DNA of 60,026 nt from Acidobacteriota bacterium (GCA_018268835.1 JAFDVU010000017.1:1-60026); one strand, 5' to 3'. Counted from the first letter of the stretch, positions 13,527 to 23,206 are shown. The notes: generated from the letters alone by a model not told the origin. Numbers and translations: made by a program.

Positions 13527-14747
13527 ATGAACCGCCGTTCGTTTCTCAAGGCTTCCGCCGCCGCGCCCCTGCTCGCCGCTCCCGCCGCCGGCGCCCCCGT
13601 CACGCCCCCCGCCTCTGACGAGTGGGTGAAGCCCGTCTTCAACCTGCACGCCAAGATCTCCACGCCCGTCAAAATCGCCTCGATCGAACTGCTCCGCTCC
13701 GGCAAACAGTTCTTCCTCCGCACGCGCTCCACGGACGGCGCCGAGGGCTTCATCCTCACCAAGGACATGGAGGACTTCGTCCCCATCCTGCAGCACCGCG
13801 TGATTCCGCATTACATCAACAAGGACGCGCGCGACCTCGAAAGCCTGGTGGACCAGGTCTACATCGCCAACTACAAACTCTCCGGCCAGGCGTTCTGGTG
13901 CCCCGTCGCGTACGTGGAGCAGAGCCTCTTCGATTTACTGGGCAAGACGGTGCACAAGAGCGCCAGCGAACTCATGGGCGGACCGCTGCGCAAGGAGATC
14001 CCCGTCTATCTCTCCGGCTCCGGACGGGACACCACCGCCGAAGAAGAGGTCGGGGTCTACGAGCGCGGAGTCGAAGAGACCGGCGCCAAGGCGGTGAAGT
14101 TCAAAATCGGCGGGCGCATGAGCGGCAACAAGGATAGCTACCCGGGCCGCACCGACAGGATTTTCGAACTCGCCGCCAAGAGCCTCGCCGGCAAAGTCAC
14201 CCTCATGGCGGACGCCAACGGCAGTTACTCCGCCGCCAAGGCCATCGAAGTCGGCAAGCGCCTGGAAGAGATGAACTACCTCTGGTTCGAAGAGCCCTGC
14301 CCGTGGGAAGAAAAGGGCGAAATGCAGAAGGCCAAGCAGGCGCTGAAAATCAAAATCGCCTTCGGCGAACAGGACTCCAGCCTCTGGATGTTCCACTGGC
14401 TCATCGAAAACAAGATCATCGACGTGGTGCAGCCCGACCTGAATTACAACGGCGGTTTCACACGCGCCGCGCGCGTCGCGCGCATGGCCCGCAACGCCGG
14501 CAGCCTGTGGATCTGCCCCCACAACACGCAGACCGGCGCGGCCAGCGTGAACATTCTGCACTTCGCCGCCACCACGCCCAACATCGGCCCCTGGATGGAA
14601 TACGTCCACCGCAGCGAGCCGAAACCGGAGTCGTGGTACACGCCGAACTTCCGCATCCGCAACGGAGCCATTCCTTTGCCCACGGGTCCCGGCCTGGGCC
14701 TCGAGTTCGACCCCGAGTTCGTGAAGAAGGCAGCCAAAGTGGTGTGA
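13527..14747 (+). CDS. Tat-exported enolase-superfamily enzyme (mandelate racemase subgroup)
   Basis: This 406-residue enzyme has a twin-arginine-type leader (MNRRSFLKASAAAPLLAAPA) and a complete mandelate-racemase-type active site. Lys191-Phe-Lys193 is the KxK base, Asp229, Glu255 and Glu281 are the magnesium ligands, and Asp304 with His332 forms the second-base dyad (PHNTQTG). Such enzymes abstract an alpha-proton from a sugar acid and usually dehydrate or epimerise it. The ATG at 13527 is chosen because it begins the signal; the frame is open further upstream but there overlaps the DUF4159 gene. The neighbouring exported Gfo/Idh protein and the UxuA-like protein suggest sugar-acid metabolism outside the cytoplasm. 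The exact substrate cannot be read from the sequence. Confidence 0.85.
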   Translation: MNRRSFLKASAAAPLLAAPAAGAPVTPPASDEWVKPVFNLHAKISTPVKIASIELLRSGKQFFLRTRSTDGAEGFILTKDMEDFVPILQHRVIPHYINKDARDLESLVDQVYIANYKLSGQAFWCPVAYVEQSLFDLLGKTVHKSASELMGGPLRKEIPVYLSGSGRDTTAEEEVGVYERGVEETGAKAVKFKIGGRMSGNKDSYPGRTDRIFELAAKSLAGKVTLMADANGSYSAAKAIEVGKRLEEMNYLWFEEPCPWEEKGEMQKAKQALKIKIAFGEQDSSLWMFHWLIENKIIDVVQPDLNYNGGFTRAARVARMARNAGSLWICPHNTQTGAASVNILHFAATTPNIGPWMEYVHRSEPKPESWYTPNFRIRNGAIPLPTGPGLGLEFDPEFVKKAAKVV

Positions 14748-14791
14748 GGCGCGCGTTCTCCCGGCCCGCGGTTTTTTGATAGCATCGCTCC

Positions 14792-15961
14792 ATGCTTCAC
14801 CGGCGCGACCTCCTCAGAGCCTCCGCGGCCCTCACCGCCGCCTCCTACAGCCGCATCCTCGGAGCCAACGACCGCATCCGCCTCGCCGGCCTCGGCGTCG
14901 GCGGACGCGCCACCTACCTGCTGACCCTCGCCTCCAAGGCCGAGAACACCGAAATCGCCGCGGTCTGCGACGTCTCCGAGCCGCGCCGCCTCGCCGCCAG
15001 GGAGAAGTTCGCGCCCGCCGGCAAGGATTACCTCGACTACCGCGAAGTCCTGCAACGCAGCGATATCGATGCCGTCGTCATCGGCGCGCCCGACCACTGG
15101 CACGTGCCCATGACGATCGACGCGGTGCAGGCCGGCAAAGACGTTTACGTCGAAAAGCCGATCTCGCACACCATCGCCGAAGGCGAGCGCGTCGAGAAGG
15201 CGGTGCTTGCCTCCAGGCAGGTCGTGCAGGTCGGCTACCAGCAGCGCAGTTGGCCCCACTTCATCCAGGCCCGCGAAATCATCGCCTCGGGCAAACTCGG
15301 GCAGGTCACGCTGGTCCTCACCTCGTGGTATCAGGACTACGTCATCAACATGCAGAGCGCGCCCGCGATCGACGCGTCCAAAATCGACTGGAAGCGCTTC
15401 CTCGGTTCCGCGCCAGACCAGACCTTCGATGCTCTCCGCTACACCCGCTGGCGCTGGTTCTGGGATTTCGGCGGCGGCCATCTCACTGACCTCTTCTCCC
15501 ACTACGGCGACGTCGTCCAGTGGTGCCTCGGCCAATCCGCGCCGCTTACCGCGCAGGCCGCCGGCACCCGCTACGCCATTCCGCAATTCGAGTGCCCGGA
15601 CACCATCAACGCCGCCTGGAATTATCCTGGTTTCACTATGGTCTACAACGGCGCGCTCAACGGGTCTCTCGACGGCGGCAACATCATCTTCCGCGGTCAC
15701 CTTGCCACCATGAAGCTCAACCGCGACGGCTTCGGGGTGTACCCGGAGGGCAAAGTCCGCCGCGAACTCACCACGTGGCCGCAGCCCGAACTCTCCGCCG
15801 CCTCGGCGGCCGACGGCACCATCGTCCACATGCAGAACTTCCTCGACTGCGTGCGCTCCCGCAAAGCGCCGAACGCCGGAATCCAGACCTCGGTTGCCAT
15901 CGCCCGCGCCGCGCACCTGGCCAACACCGCGTATCGGGCCGCCACCATCTGGAAAGCGTAA
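14792..15961 (+). CDS. Exported Gfo/Idh/MocA family oxidoreductase
   Basis: This is a 389-residue NAD(P)-dependent sugar oxidoreductase family protein. A Tat-like leader (MLHRRDLLRASAALTAAS) is followed by a Rossmann domain (LAGLGVGGRATYL), the family motif VEKPIS with the catalytic-region Lys-Pro, and a C-terminal alpha/beta domain ending IARAAHLANTAYRAATIW. Exported members are common in acidobacteria and planctomycetes and may carry tightly bound NAD. It follows the enolase-superfamily gene after 44 bases and is probably in the same transcript. A degenerate copy of its last 22 codons and the adjoining spacer lies 4.2 kb downstream (20149-20245). Confidence 0.87.
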   Translation: MLHRRDLLRASAALTAASYSRILGANDRIRLAGLGVGGRATYLLTLASKAENTEIAAVCDVSEPRRLAAREKFAPAGKDYLDYREVLQRSDIDAVVIGAPDHWHVPMTIDAVQAGKDVYVEKPISHTIAEGERVEKAVLASRQVVQVGYQQRSWPHFIQAREIIASGKLGQVTLVLTSWYQDYVINMQSAPAIDASKIDWKRFLGSAPDQTFDALRYTRWRWFWDFGGGHLTDLFSHYGDVVQWCLGQSAPLTAQAAGTRYAIPQFECPDTINAAWNYPGFTMVYNGALNGSLDGGNIIFRGHLATMKLNRDGFGVYPEGKVRRELTTWPQPELSAASAADGTIVHMQNFLDCVRSRKAPNAGIQTSVAIARAAHLANTAYRAATIWKA

Positions 15962-16077
15962 TCGTTGGTACCACCCCCGGCGCTCTGGTACCGCCGCCCG
16001 CACTCCTGTCGGTGCATCTCCTTGCACTCACGCGGCGCTTCCATTAGCATTGACCTGTTACAACGAAAGAGGACACG

Positions 16078-17556
16078 ATGCAGAAACTCGTCACCCTCGC
16101 CTTCCTTGCCGCATCACTGCTTCCTGCGCAGAGCAACAACCCCAACCAGCCCACCTGGTGGGCCAAATATCAGACCCTGCTTAATGGCGCCGATAAGAAA
16201 GCAGGCACAACATCCGCGCTCGCCGCCGGCGCCAATGCCGACGCCTCCAACGAGTGCGGTCCGCAGAGCGAGACCTACCTTACGATTAATCCCTCCGCCC
16301 CCTCCAATCTCGCCGCCGGATCCAACGAAATCTACCGCCTTTCCATGCGCGGCTACTACTCCTCCGACGCCGGCAGCACCTGGGGTGCCGTCGATCTACC
16401 CCTCCCGCCCGCTATCGGCAAGAACGGCATCCGGTTCGGCTCCGACCCCTCCCTCGCCTTCGACACCCGCGGCAACGTTTACTATTCCTATATCGTCGTC
16501 TTCTTCAGCAACGGCAACGGCATCAACGGCACCGAAATGGCCGTCGCCAAATCCACCGACGGCGGTCGGACCTACCCCACCGCCACCTACTTCTCTTTCT
16601 CCGGCGGCAGTGACCATTTCAACGATAAGCCCATGATCGCCACCGACACCAATCCCGCCAGCCCCTTCCGCGACCGCATCTACGTCGCCTGGGACGCGGC
16701 CAGCGGCGGCTCCGCCGGCGGCGGCATCCGCGTGGCATCTTCCTCCGACGGCGGCGCCACTTTCAGCATCACCCGCGCCGACGATCCCTCCGGTCCCGGC
16801 CGCGCCATCGGCGCCGTCCCCTTCACCGGACCCAACGGCGAACTCTACGTCGCCTGGAACGACTACGCCGCCAACACCATTGCCTTCAACCGCTCCTTCG
16901 ACGGTGGCGCCACCTGGGACCGGCAGCGCGTCGTCGCCCCCAAGCACATCCCCTTCGATATCGCCATCCCCGCCGAGAGCTACCGCGGCGCCTTGGTCTA
17001 CCCAAGCTGCGCCGCCGACCGCTCCACCGGCCCCCACCGCGGCCGCCTCTACTGCTCCTGGATGGACGTCAACTCAGCCGGCAACACCGACATCCTCGTC
17101 GCCTACTCCGACGACCATGGCCAGTCCTGGTCGACCCCACTCCCCGCCACCGACCAGCTCTTCCAACCCGTCGATCGCTTCAATCACTGGCTTGCCGCCG
17201 ACCCCGTGACCGGCGACGTCAACGTGTCTTTCTACGACACCCGCAACGACACCACCGGCTCGCGCTATATGACCGACATCTACTTCAGCCAGTCCACCAA
17301 CGGCGCCATGTCCTGGTCGCTGCCCAACATCCGCGTCAGCAGCGTCAGTTCCAACGAGCACGATTGCGGCGGCGTCTTCCCGTGCGCCGGCATCGACTAC
17401 GGCAACCAGCAGGGCGATTACGCCGGACTCGCCTCCTACGGCGGCGTCTCCCATCCCGTTTGGACCGACAGCCGCCGCCAACTCACCCCCTCCACCGGCT
17501 GCCGCAATAACCTCACCATGGAAGAGGTCTTCACCTCCACCGTGAGCCGTAAGTGA
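16078..17556 (+). CDS. Secreted sialidase-like BNR/Asp-box beta-propeller protein
   Basis: This 492-residue protein has a signal peptide (MQKLVTLAFLAASLLPAQS) and six Asp-box-like repeats at about residues 95 (SSDAGSTWG), 160 (STDGGRTY), 223 (SSDGGATFS), 274 (SFDGGATWD), 344 (SDDHGQSWS) and 406 (STNGAMSWS). This spacing fits a six-bladed sialidase-type propeller. The classic sialidase arginine triad and Tyr/Glu pair cannot be assigned with confidence, so it may be a non-catalytic or different glycan-active propeller. Codon use is notably C-rich. It stands between the Gfo/Idh gene and the ADOP permease, with 116 and 74 bases of spacer. Confidence 0.75.
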   Translation: MQKLVTLAFLAASLLPAQSNNPNQPTWWAKYQTLLNGADKKAGTTSALAAGANADASNECGPQSETYLTINPSAPSNLAAGSNEIYRLSMRGYYSSDAGSTWGAVDLPLPPAIGKNGIRFGSDPSLAFDTRGNVYYSYIVVFFSNGNGINGTEMAVAKSTDGGRTYPTATYFSFSGGSDHFNDKPMIATDTNPASPFRDRIYVAWDAASGGSAGGGIRVASSSDGGATFSITRADDPSGPGRAIGAVPFTGPNGELYVAWNDYAANTIAFNRSFDGGATWDRQRVVAPKHIPFDIAIPAESYRGALVYPSCAADRSTGPHRGRLYCSWMDVNSAGNTDILVAYSDDHGQSWSTPLPATDQLFQPVDRFNHWLAADPVTGDVNVSFYDTRNDTTGSRYMTDIYFSQSTNGAMSWSLPNIRVSSVSSNEHDCGGVFPCAGIDYGNQQGDYAGLASYGGVSHPVWTDSRRQLTPSTGCRNNLTMEEVFTSTVSRK

Positions 17557-17630
17557 AGCTCGTCTCCCAAAACCCCGCCACGATGAGAATTCCCGGGGAA
17601 CAGATCTCCGCAATCTGCGTCTAACCCTGA

Positions 17631-20093
17631 GTGGAAACGCTCCTTCAGGACCTCAAGCAGTCGCTGCGCGCCTTCGGCAAGAGCCCCGGATTCACCCTCG
17701 CCGCGGTGGCAGCCCTCACCCTCGGGATCGGAGCCAACACCGCCATCTTCTCGGTGGTCAACAGCGTCCTGCTCAAGCCCGCCCCGTTTCCCGACCCGGA
17801 CCGCATCGTCTTCTTCATGAACACTTCGCCGGAGGGCTCCGGCCGCGGCGCGTCTCCCGCCAAGTTCCAGCACTGGCGCGAACAGACCGACGTGGTCGAG
17901 GACGTCTCCGCGTTTCGTACCGGCGTCGTCAATCTCACCGGAATCGGTTTCCCGGAGCAACTTCGCTCAGCCCAGGTCAGCGCCGACTTCTTCCGTCTGT
18001 TCGGCGCGACACCGTTGCGCGGACGCACCTTCTCCCCCGAAGAGGACCTCCCCGGCGGCGACAAGGTCGTGCTTCTCAGCTACGCCTTCTGGAACCGCCG
18101 CTTTGCCGCCGACCCCGCGATCGTCGGCAAGAGCATTCAGATCGGCGGCGCGCCCTACCAGGTGATCGGCATCGTGAATCGCGATTTCGATTTCCGCGAC
18201 TTCGGGCCGGCCACCGATGTCTTCGTCCCCTTCCAACTCGATCCTCGGCCCACCGACCAAGGCCACTACTTCCAGGCCGCCGGACGCCTCAAGCCCGGGG
18301 TCACCCTCGAGCAGGCCCGCGCCCGCATCAAGCTCTCGGCCGAGGATTACCGCCGCAAATACCCGCAGGTGCTTGGCCCCAAGGACGGCTTCAGCGTCGA
18401 TCCGCTCCGCGAAGCCATGGTCTCCAACGTGCGCTCGTCGCTTCTGGTGCTCGCCGGCGCCGTCAGTCTCGTCCTGCTGATCGCCTGCGCCAACGTGGCC
18501 AACCTCCTGCTCGCCCGCGCCGTCGGCCGCCGCCGCGAGATCGCCATCCGCGCCGCCATCGGCGCCGGCCGCGGGCGTATAGTCCGCCAGTTGCTCACTG
18601 AGAGTGTGCTGCTCTCGCTGATGGGAGCCGCCGCCGGAGGCGCGCTCGGCATCGCCGGCATCCGCGCGCTGCTCGCGGTCAACACCGCCAACCTGCCGCG
18701 GGTCGGCGTCGAGGGCTCCCTCGTCGGCGTCGATTGGCGGGTGCTGCTCTTCACCATCTGCATCGCCTGCGTCACCGGTATCCTCTTTGGACTCATCCCC
18801 GCCCTACAGAGTTCGCGGCCCGATCTTGCCAGCACCCTCAAGGAGAGCGGCGGGCGCGGCGGCACCGGCTTCCGCCATAACAAGGCCCGCACCATCCTGG
18901 TCATCTCCGAAGTCGCTCTCGCCGCTGTACTGTTGATCGGCTCGGCCCTGCTGATTCGCACGTCGCTCGCCCTCGGCGCCGTCCAGCCCGGCTTCGATCC
19001 CACCGGCGTCCTCACCATGCGGATGTCCCTTCAGGGGCCGCAGTTCGCCAAATCCGCCGCCGTTGATCTGTTGCTGCGTGACGGCCTCGAGCGCATCCGC
19101 GTGGTCCCCGGCGTGATCAGCGCATCCGCTACGTGCTGCGTACCGCTCGAAGGCGGCTACGGACTGCCCTTCATCATCATGGGCCGCCCCCTAACCGACC
19201 GGCCCTTCCACGGAGGCGGCGGATGGCAGACCGTTTCCCCCGGCTATTTCGACGTCTTCAAAATCCAGGTCCTTCGTGGCCGCGTCTTCACGGACCGCGA
19301 CGTCGCCGGCACGGAACCCGTGGTGGTCATCAACCAGGCCATGGCAAAACGCTACTGGCCGAAAGCAGACCCGCTCAACGAAAAGATCTGGATCGGCAAA
19401 GGTGTCATGCCGCAACTCGCCGCCGAGCAACCGCGGCGGATTATCGGCATCGTCGGCGACGTCCGCGGCGACGGACTCGATAGCGATCCCGACCCCGCCA
19501 TGTACATCGTGCAGGCGCAGGTCCCCGACGCCATCAACGAACTCAACACCCGACTCACGCCGATGCGCTGGGTCGTCCGCACCCGCGGTAACCCGTACCT
19601 GCTGAGCGCGGCCATTCAGCAGCAGATCCGCGAAGTCACCGGACTCCCCGTCACCGACGTCCGCACGATGGACGAAATCATTTCCCGCTCTACTTCGCGC
19701 CAGCGCTTCAACATGCTGCTGATGACGATTTTCGGCGGTACCGCCCTCTTTCTGGCCGCCATCGGGATTTACGGTCTAATGGCCTACTCAGTGCAGCAGC
19801 GTACCCAGGAGATCGGTATCCGGCTCGCTCTCGGCGCCGGGCAGGACAGCGTCCGCACCATGGTGGTCTGGCAGGGCATGCGACTTGCGCTCCTGGGTGT
19901 CGTCGCCGGAGTCGCCGCCGCCCTCGCGCTTACCCGCCTGCTCAGCGCGTTCCTGTTCGGAGTGAGGGAACGCGACCCGGCGGTCTTCGTCGCTGTCGCG
20001 GCCGCGCTCACCGTGGTGTCGCTCCTCGCGGTCTGGCTCCCCGCTCGCCGCGCCACACGCATCGACCCCGTGATCGCACTTCGCTGCGAATAA
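17631..20093 (+). CDS. ADOP-type ABC transporter permease (duplicated MacB/FtsX)
   Basis: This 820-residue permease is of the acidobacterial duplicated orphan permease type. Each half has a MacB periplasmic core domain and an FtsX-like membrane domain. The first TM helix carries the hallmark LTLGIGANTAIFSVVN. The first FtsX unit is at about residues 273-410 (including NVANLLLARAVGRRREIAIR) and the second at about 690-815 (including QQRTQEIGIRLALGAGQD). No ATP-binding subunit gene is near, as is usual for this group. The start is GTG at 17631 with no strong ribosome binding site. The substrate is not known; MacB-type proteins act as mechanotransmission export systems rather than simple channels. 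Confidence 0.88.
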   Translation: METLLQDLKQSLRAFGKSPGFTLAAVAALTLGIGANTAIFSVVNSVLLKPAPFPDPDRIVFFMNTSPEGSGRGASPAKFQHWREQTDVVEDVSAFRTGVVNLTGIGFPEQLRSAQVSADFFRLFGATPLRGRTFSPEEDLPGGDKVVLLSYAFWNRRFAADPAIVGKSIQIGGAPYQVIGIVNRDFDFRDFGPATDVFVPFQLDPRPTDQGHYFQAAGRLKPGVTLEQARARIKLSAEDYRRKYPQVLGPKDGFSVDPLREAMVSNVRSSLLVLAGAVSLVLLIACANVANLLLARAVGRRREIAIRAAIGAGRGRIVRQLLTESVLLSLMGAAAGGALGIAGIRALLAVNTANLPRVGVEGSLVGVDWRVLLFTICIACVTGILFGLIPALQSSRPDLASTLKESGGRGGTGFRHNKARTILVISEVALAAVLLIGSALLIRTSLALGAVQPGFDPTGVLTMRMSLQGPQFAKSAAVDLLLRDGLERIRVVPGVISASATCCVPLEGGYGLPFIIMGRPLTDRPFHGGGGWQTVSPGYFDVFKIQVLRGRVFTDRDVAGTEPVVVINQAMAKRYWPKADPLNEKIWIGKGVMPQLAAEQPRRIIGIVGDVRGDGLDSDPDPAMYIVQAQVPDAINELNTRLTPMRWVVRTRGNPYLLSAAIQQQIREVTGLPVTDVRTMDEIISRSTSRQRFNMLLMTIFGGTALFLAAIGIYGLMAYSVQQRTQEIGIRLALGAGQDSVRTMVVWQGMRLALLGVVAGVAAALALTRLLSAFLFGVRERDPAVFVAVAAALTVVSLLAVWLPARRATRIDPVIALRCE

Positions 20094-20148
20094 CCTTGGC
20101 ACCGTCTGTCATACGCAAGCGCCACGGCACTCCGCGGCAGTGCCCGAT

Positions 20149-20245
20149 CGGTAGTGCTTGCCCATCGCCCGCGCCGCGCACTTGGCCAACACCGCGCATC
20201 GGGCTGCCGCCACCTGGAAAGCGTAGGCGAGCCTGGTACCACCCT
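20149..20245 (+). pseudogene. Decayed duplicate of a Gfo/Idh 3' end
   Basis: Bases 20166-20225 match 15901-15960, the 3' end of the upstream Gfo/Idh gene, at 55 of 60 positions by hand count. The reading frame PIARAAHLANTAHRAAATWKA plus stop is preserved there. Similarity continues into the spacer (TGGTACCACCC and GGCGC in both). Upstream of 20161 the frame is broken by a TAG at 20152-20154 and a small insertion, so this is a remnant, not a gene. It sits between the ADOP permease and the convergent sulfatase. A small inverted repeat (20126-20144) lies just before it. Confidence 0.8.
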
Positions 20246-20312
20246 GGCGCGTGTCATCTTGAATAGGTAGAGTAAGGCCGGTTAAACCTTTTTTGGCATG
20301 GCTCGCAGCGGC

Positions 20313-21884
20313 CTACCGGTAATCCGCGTACCAGTTGCGCGACGCCCACTTCGGACGATACGCCGCCACCGGCAGATCGTCCTGCGTGCGGATGGTCCAC
20401 CGCAGAAGGTCGGCCATCAACCGGTGCTGAATTTCCAGGCTCTCTTTCCTGCCGTAGAGATTCCTGAGTTCGTAGGGGTCGCGGGCAATATTGTATAGCT
20501 CGCCGTTACCCATCATGTCGAACGTCAGCTTCCAGTCGTCGCGGCGAACCATCTTCAGCGAACCGCTCTGGGTCACCGGATTCAGCTCGTCGTAAGTCGG
20601 AATTGTGTCGGGAGCCACGCGGCCGCGGCCCCAGTTATCGGGAATGTTGTCGTTCGGGCCATAGTCCATGCCTCCGAAGCCCACCTCGGAATAGATGGTC
20701 TCGAACTCCGCCCGCGGATACGGCTTCCCCTGCAGCATGGGCCACAAGCTGCGGCCCTGCGCCCCCGGCGGGAGCTCCGCCCCGATGGCTTCACACAGCG
20801 TCGGCAGGACATCGGCGGTCGAAACGAACGCGTCCGGCTTCGCCGGCCGGATGTTCCAGCCGGACCACACCATCGGGATGCGAGTCAGCACTTCCGGCAG
20901 CCCCGCGCCCTTACGCTCCAGGCCGTAATCGCAGAAGTAGTCGCCATGGTCGGCCAGGTAGAGGACGATCGTGTTCTGCGCTTTGCCGCTCGCCTCGAGT
21001 TGCCGGATCACGCGCGCCACCTGGTCGTCGATCAGCCGCAGCATCCCCAGATAGTTCGCGCGCGTGCGCCGCCAGCGGTCGCGGTAGCCGGGGTAAGTCC
21101 TCTCTTCGAGGCCCTGCAGCCACTGCCACTTGAAGCCCTTCGTCCGGAACGCCTCCGGGCCCGCGCCGCGCGCCGGAATCGCATCCGCCGGGAACATGTC
21201 GAAGTACGGCTTCGACACCTGATAGGGGTTGTGCGGCTCGGCGAAACTCATCCAGAGCGCGAACGGCCTGTCGCCCGCCTCCTTGATGAAGTCGATGGAG
21301 TTCGATGCGATGCGGTACGGGAACTGAACTTCCGCCGGAAAGGGCGTGGCCGCTTCCGCGGTGCCGTGATTGAGGTGGCCCATCCAGCGGTTGAACTCCG
21401 CGTACTCGCGCGGGGAGCCGTCGGGCGCCCAGCCATCCAGGTGGCTGTACGGCCGCCACACGTCGACGTTCTCCGGCTTCAGGTAAGTATGGTTCTTACC
21501 GATGAGGGCGGTGTGATAGCCGTTGGCGCGGGTCAACTGAAACAGGTCGGACCGGAACACCGCCGCGTTCGGCGCGCTGTTCTGGCGGACGCGGTGGGCG
21601 TGGGGCCAGCGTCCGGTCAGCATGCTGATACGCGCCGGCACGCACAGTGGCGCCGTGGTATAGGCCCGGTTGAACGAGACGCCGTGCGCGGCGAGTCCGT
21701 CCAGCGTGGGCATGGTGTCGAGCGGGAATCCGCCCGCCCGAGTCAGGCCGGCTCGATGCTGGTCGGCCATGACGATGAGGATGTTGGGCTGCGCCCCGGT
21801 TTGCCGTGGGGCTTGCGAGCGGGCGGCGGAGGCGGCCGCGCCGGCGGAAAAGAGTTTCAGTATGTCCCGTCGTTTCGGTGTCAT
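20313..21884 (-). CDS. Exported arylsulfatase-family sulfatase
   Basis: This 523-residue type I sulfatase has a Tat-like N-terminus (MTPKRRDILKLFSAGAAASAA). The signature is LCVPARISMLTGR, with Cys81 as the residue that would be converted to formylglycine, plus Pro83 and Arg85. Asp41 in MADQHR is a predicted calcium ligand, and YLADHGDYF supplies the second metal-site aspartate and histidine. C-terminal WKLTFDMMGNGELYNIARDPYELRN is the usual sulfatase tail. It removes sulfate esters from a sulfated glycan or aryl substrate that cannot be specified. No formylglycine-generating enzyme is encoded in the window. It is the last gene of the minus-strand glycan locus, 74 bases after the SGNH gene. 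Confidence 0.9.
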   Translation of the reverse strand: MTPKRRDILKLFSAGAAASAARSQAPRQTGAQPNILIVMADQHRAGLTRAGGFPLDTMPTLDGLAAHGVSFNRAYTTAPLCVPARISMLTGRWPHAHRVRQNSAPNAAVFRSDLFQLTRANGYHTALIGKNHTYLKPENVDVWRPYSHLDGWAPDGSPREYAEFNRWMGHLNHGTAEAATPFPAEVQFPYRIASNSIDFIKEAGDRPFALWMSFAEPHNPYQVSKPYFDMFPADAIPARGAGPEAFRTKGFKWQWLQGLEERTYPGYRDRWRRTRANYLGMLRLIDDQVARVIRQLEASGKAQNTIVLYLADHGDYFCDYGLERKGAGLPEVLTRIPMVWSGWNIRPAKPDAFVSTADVLPTLCEAIGAELPPGAQGRSLWPMLQGKPYPRAEFETIYSEVGFGGMDYGPNDNIPDNWGRGRVAPDTIPTYDELNPVTQSGSLKMVRRDDWKLTFDMMGNGELYNIARDPYELRNLYGRKESLEIQHRLMADLLRWTIRTQDDLPVAAYRPKWASRNWYADYR

Positions 21885-21958
21885 GTTCGTCAGGCTCTAT
21901 CAGTTTATTCGCCGCGCGGAGGGTTTGCTGGCCGGGGACACCGTGCGCCGGCGGTTCC

Positions 21959-23206
21959 CTAACGGCGGTGCCCGTTCATCACGGTGCGCAGCGCACTGGC
22001 CACCGGTTCGCTGACATGGCCTCTGCCCTTGTCCGGATGACTGTCGGGGAAGATCAGCGGATCGGTCTCGGCCATATCGTCGAGGGACGCCGGAGGAATG
22101 CCTGCCGCCAGGGTGCGATTCATGGTTTTGATGAACTCGTTGGCGATGATGGCGTAGCCGGTGTTGGTCGGATGGACGCCGTCCATTGAGAACAGGCCGC
22201 CCATAAAGCCGGTTGTCAGCAACTGGCCGTCCACTTCCTTGCCGTGTGCGGCCAGGTCGTTGATCAGCGAGTAAATATCGACCAGGACCGCGCCGTTGGC
22301 CTTCGCCTCGTTGGCGATGACGGCGTTATACGCAATCACCGCGGCACGAATCTGCGCGAGCCGGGCGGCGCGGATCACGATCGGGCCCTGCGGACCGGAG
22401 TCCGGGAGTGCCGTGAGCGAACTTCCCATGGCCTGAATGGCCGGAAATGCATAGGGGGTGACCATGTCGCCCGGCTGCAACCCGAGTGCGGCTGCCACCA
22501 CGGGAAGAGGCAGCTTGAGAATGGCGGCCAACTTCGCCGCGGAGGTTAGATAGGGCACCATCGTCACATCGGGAATGTTGGCGATCACCAGGTTTTTGGC
22601 GGCGTGAGCCATGGTAGTGGCCGCCACGTGATACAGCGCGCCGAAGGTCGCTATATCGGTCGGATCGGCGCCGAATAAGATCGAGAAAAGTGCATCGTTG
22701 TTCCCCACCCAGAGAATTGCCGTGGTCGGCTTCAGGGCCGAGGCTTCTTCCAACTCGGTCGGACCGGGATTCGATGAACAGTTGGGGTTGAGAATCTCTG
22801 CTGCCATCACTTCAATCGGATCTGCCGGGTCCGGTGTGCATGATGGACGAAGCCCAACCAGTGCCGCCACCGTGAATCCGGGCACCGCAACATCCAGGGT
22901 CTGCTGCGTATTCAGGCGTGCGACGGGCGCCAATCCGGTCACGACGGCATAGCCCGCAATCGCGATTTGCGGGTATCCAGGAGCCGGCAGCAGAGGCAGT
23001 TTCAGCGAGACGCGGGCCTGCGTCGCTATCACGTTTGCGTAGCCATGAACCTGGCCGGATTCGATAAGCTGCGAATTCTGGTAACCGGCGCTTAAGGAGT
23101 CGCCAGCCACCACAAACCTCGAAAAGTCGGCCTTCTTTTGGCCACAGAGCGCCGGATTGACGAGGATCCCCAGAAGAATCAGAGTCGAACCGTAATTATG
23201 CCGCAT
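21959..23206 (-). CDS. Secreted SGNH/GDSL-type hydrolase
   Basis: This 415-residue esterase or lipase family protein has a signal peptide. Block I is VAGDSLSAGY with nucleophile Ser37, block III is WVGNND (the oxyanion-hole Asn), and block V is MDGVHPTNTGY with the catalytic Asp and His. A cysteine-containing insert (PSCTPDPADP and LNPNCSSNPG) between blocks I and III is longer than in minimal SGNH enzymes. It may deacylate a glycan or lipid. It lies between GH92 and sulfatase genes on the same strand, which suggests removal of acyl decorations from a polysaccharide, but that is inference. Confidence 0.85.
   Translation of the reverse strand: MRHNYGSTLILLGILVNPALCGQKKADFSRFVVAGDSLSAGYQNSQLIESGQVHGYANVIATQARVSLKLPLLPAPGYPQIAIAGYAVVTGLAPVARLNTQQTLDVAVPGFTVAALVGLRPSCTPDPADPIEVMAAEILNPNCSSNPGPTELEEASALKPTTAILWVGNNDALFSILFGADPTDIATFGALYHVAATTMAHAAKNLVIANIPDVTMVPYLTSAAKLAAILKLPLPVVAAALGLQPGDMVTPYAFPAIQAMGSSLTALPDSGPQGPIVIRAARLAQIRAAVIAYNAVIANEAKANGAVLVDIYSLINDLAAHGKEVDGQLLTTGFMGGLFSMDGVHPTNTGYAIIANEFIKTMNRTLAAGIPPASLDDMAETDPLIFPDSHPDKGRGHVSEPVASALRTVMNGHRR

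Noticed and set aside
14444..16027. 527-codon minus-strand frame opposite the enolase-superfamily and Gfo/Idh genes
   Set aside because: The plus-strand genes have full active-site motifs; the minus frame has only repetitive Gly/Val/Asp-rich sequence.
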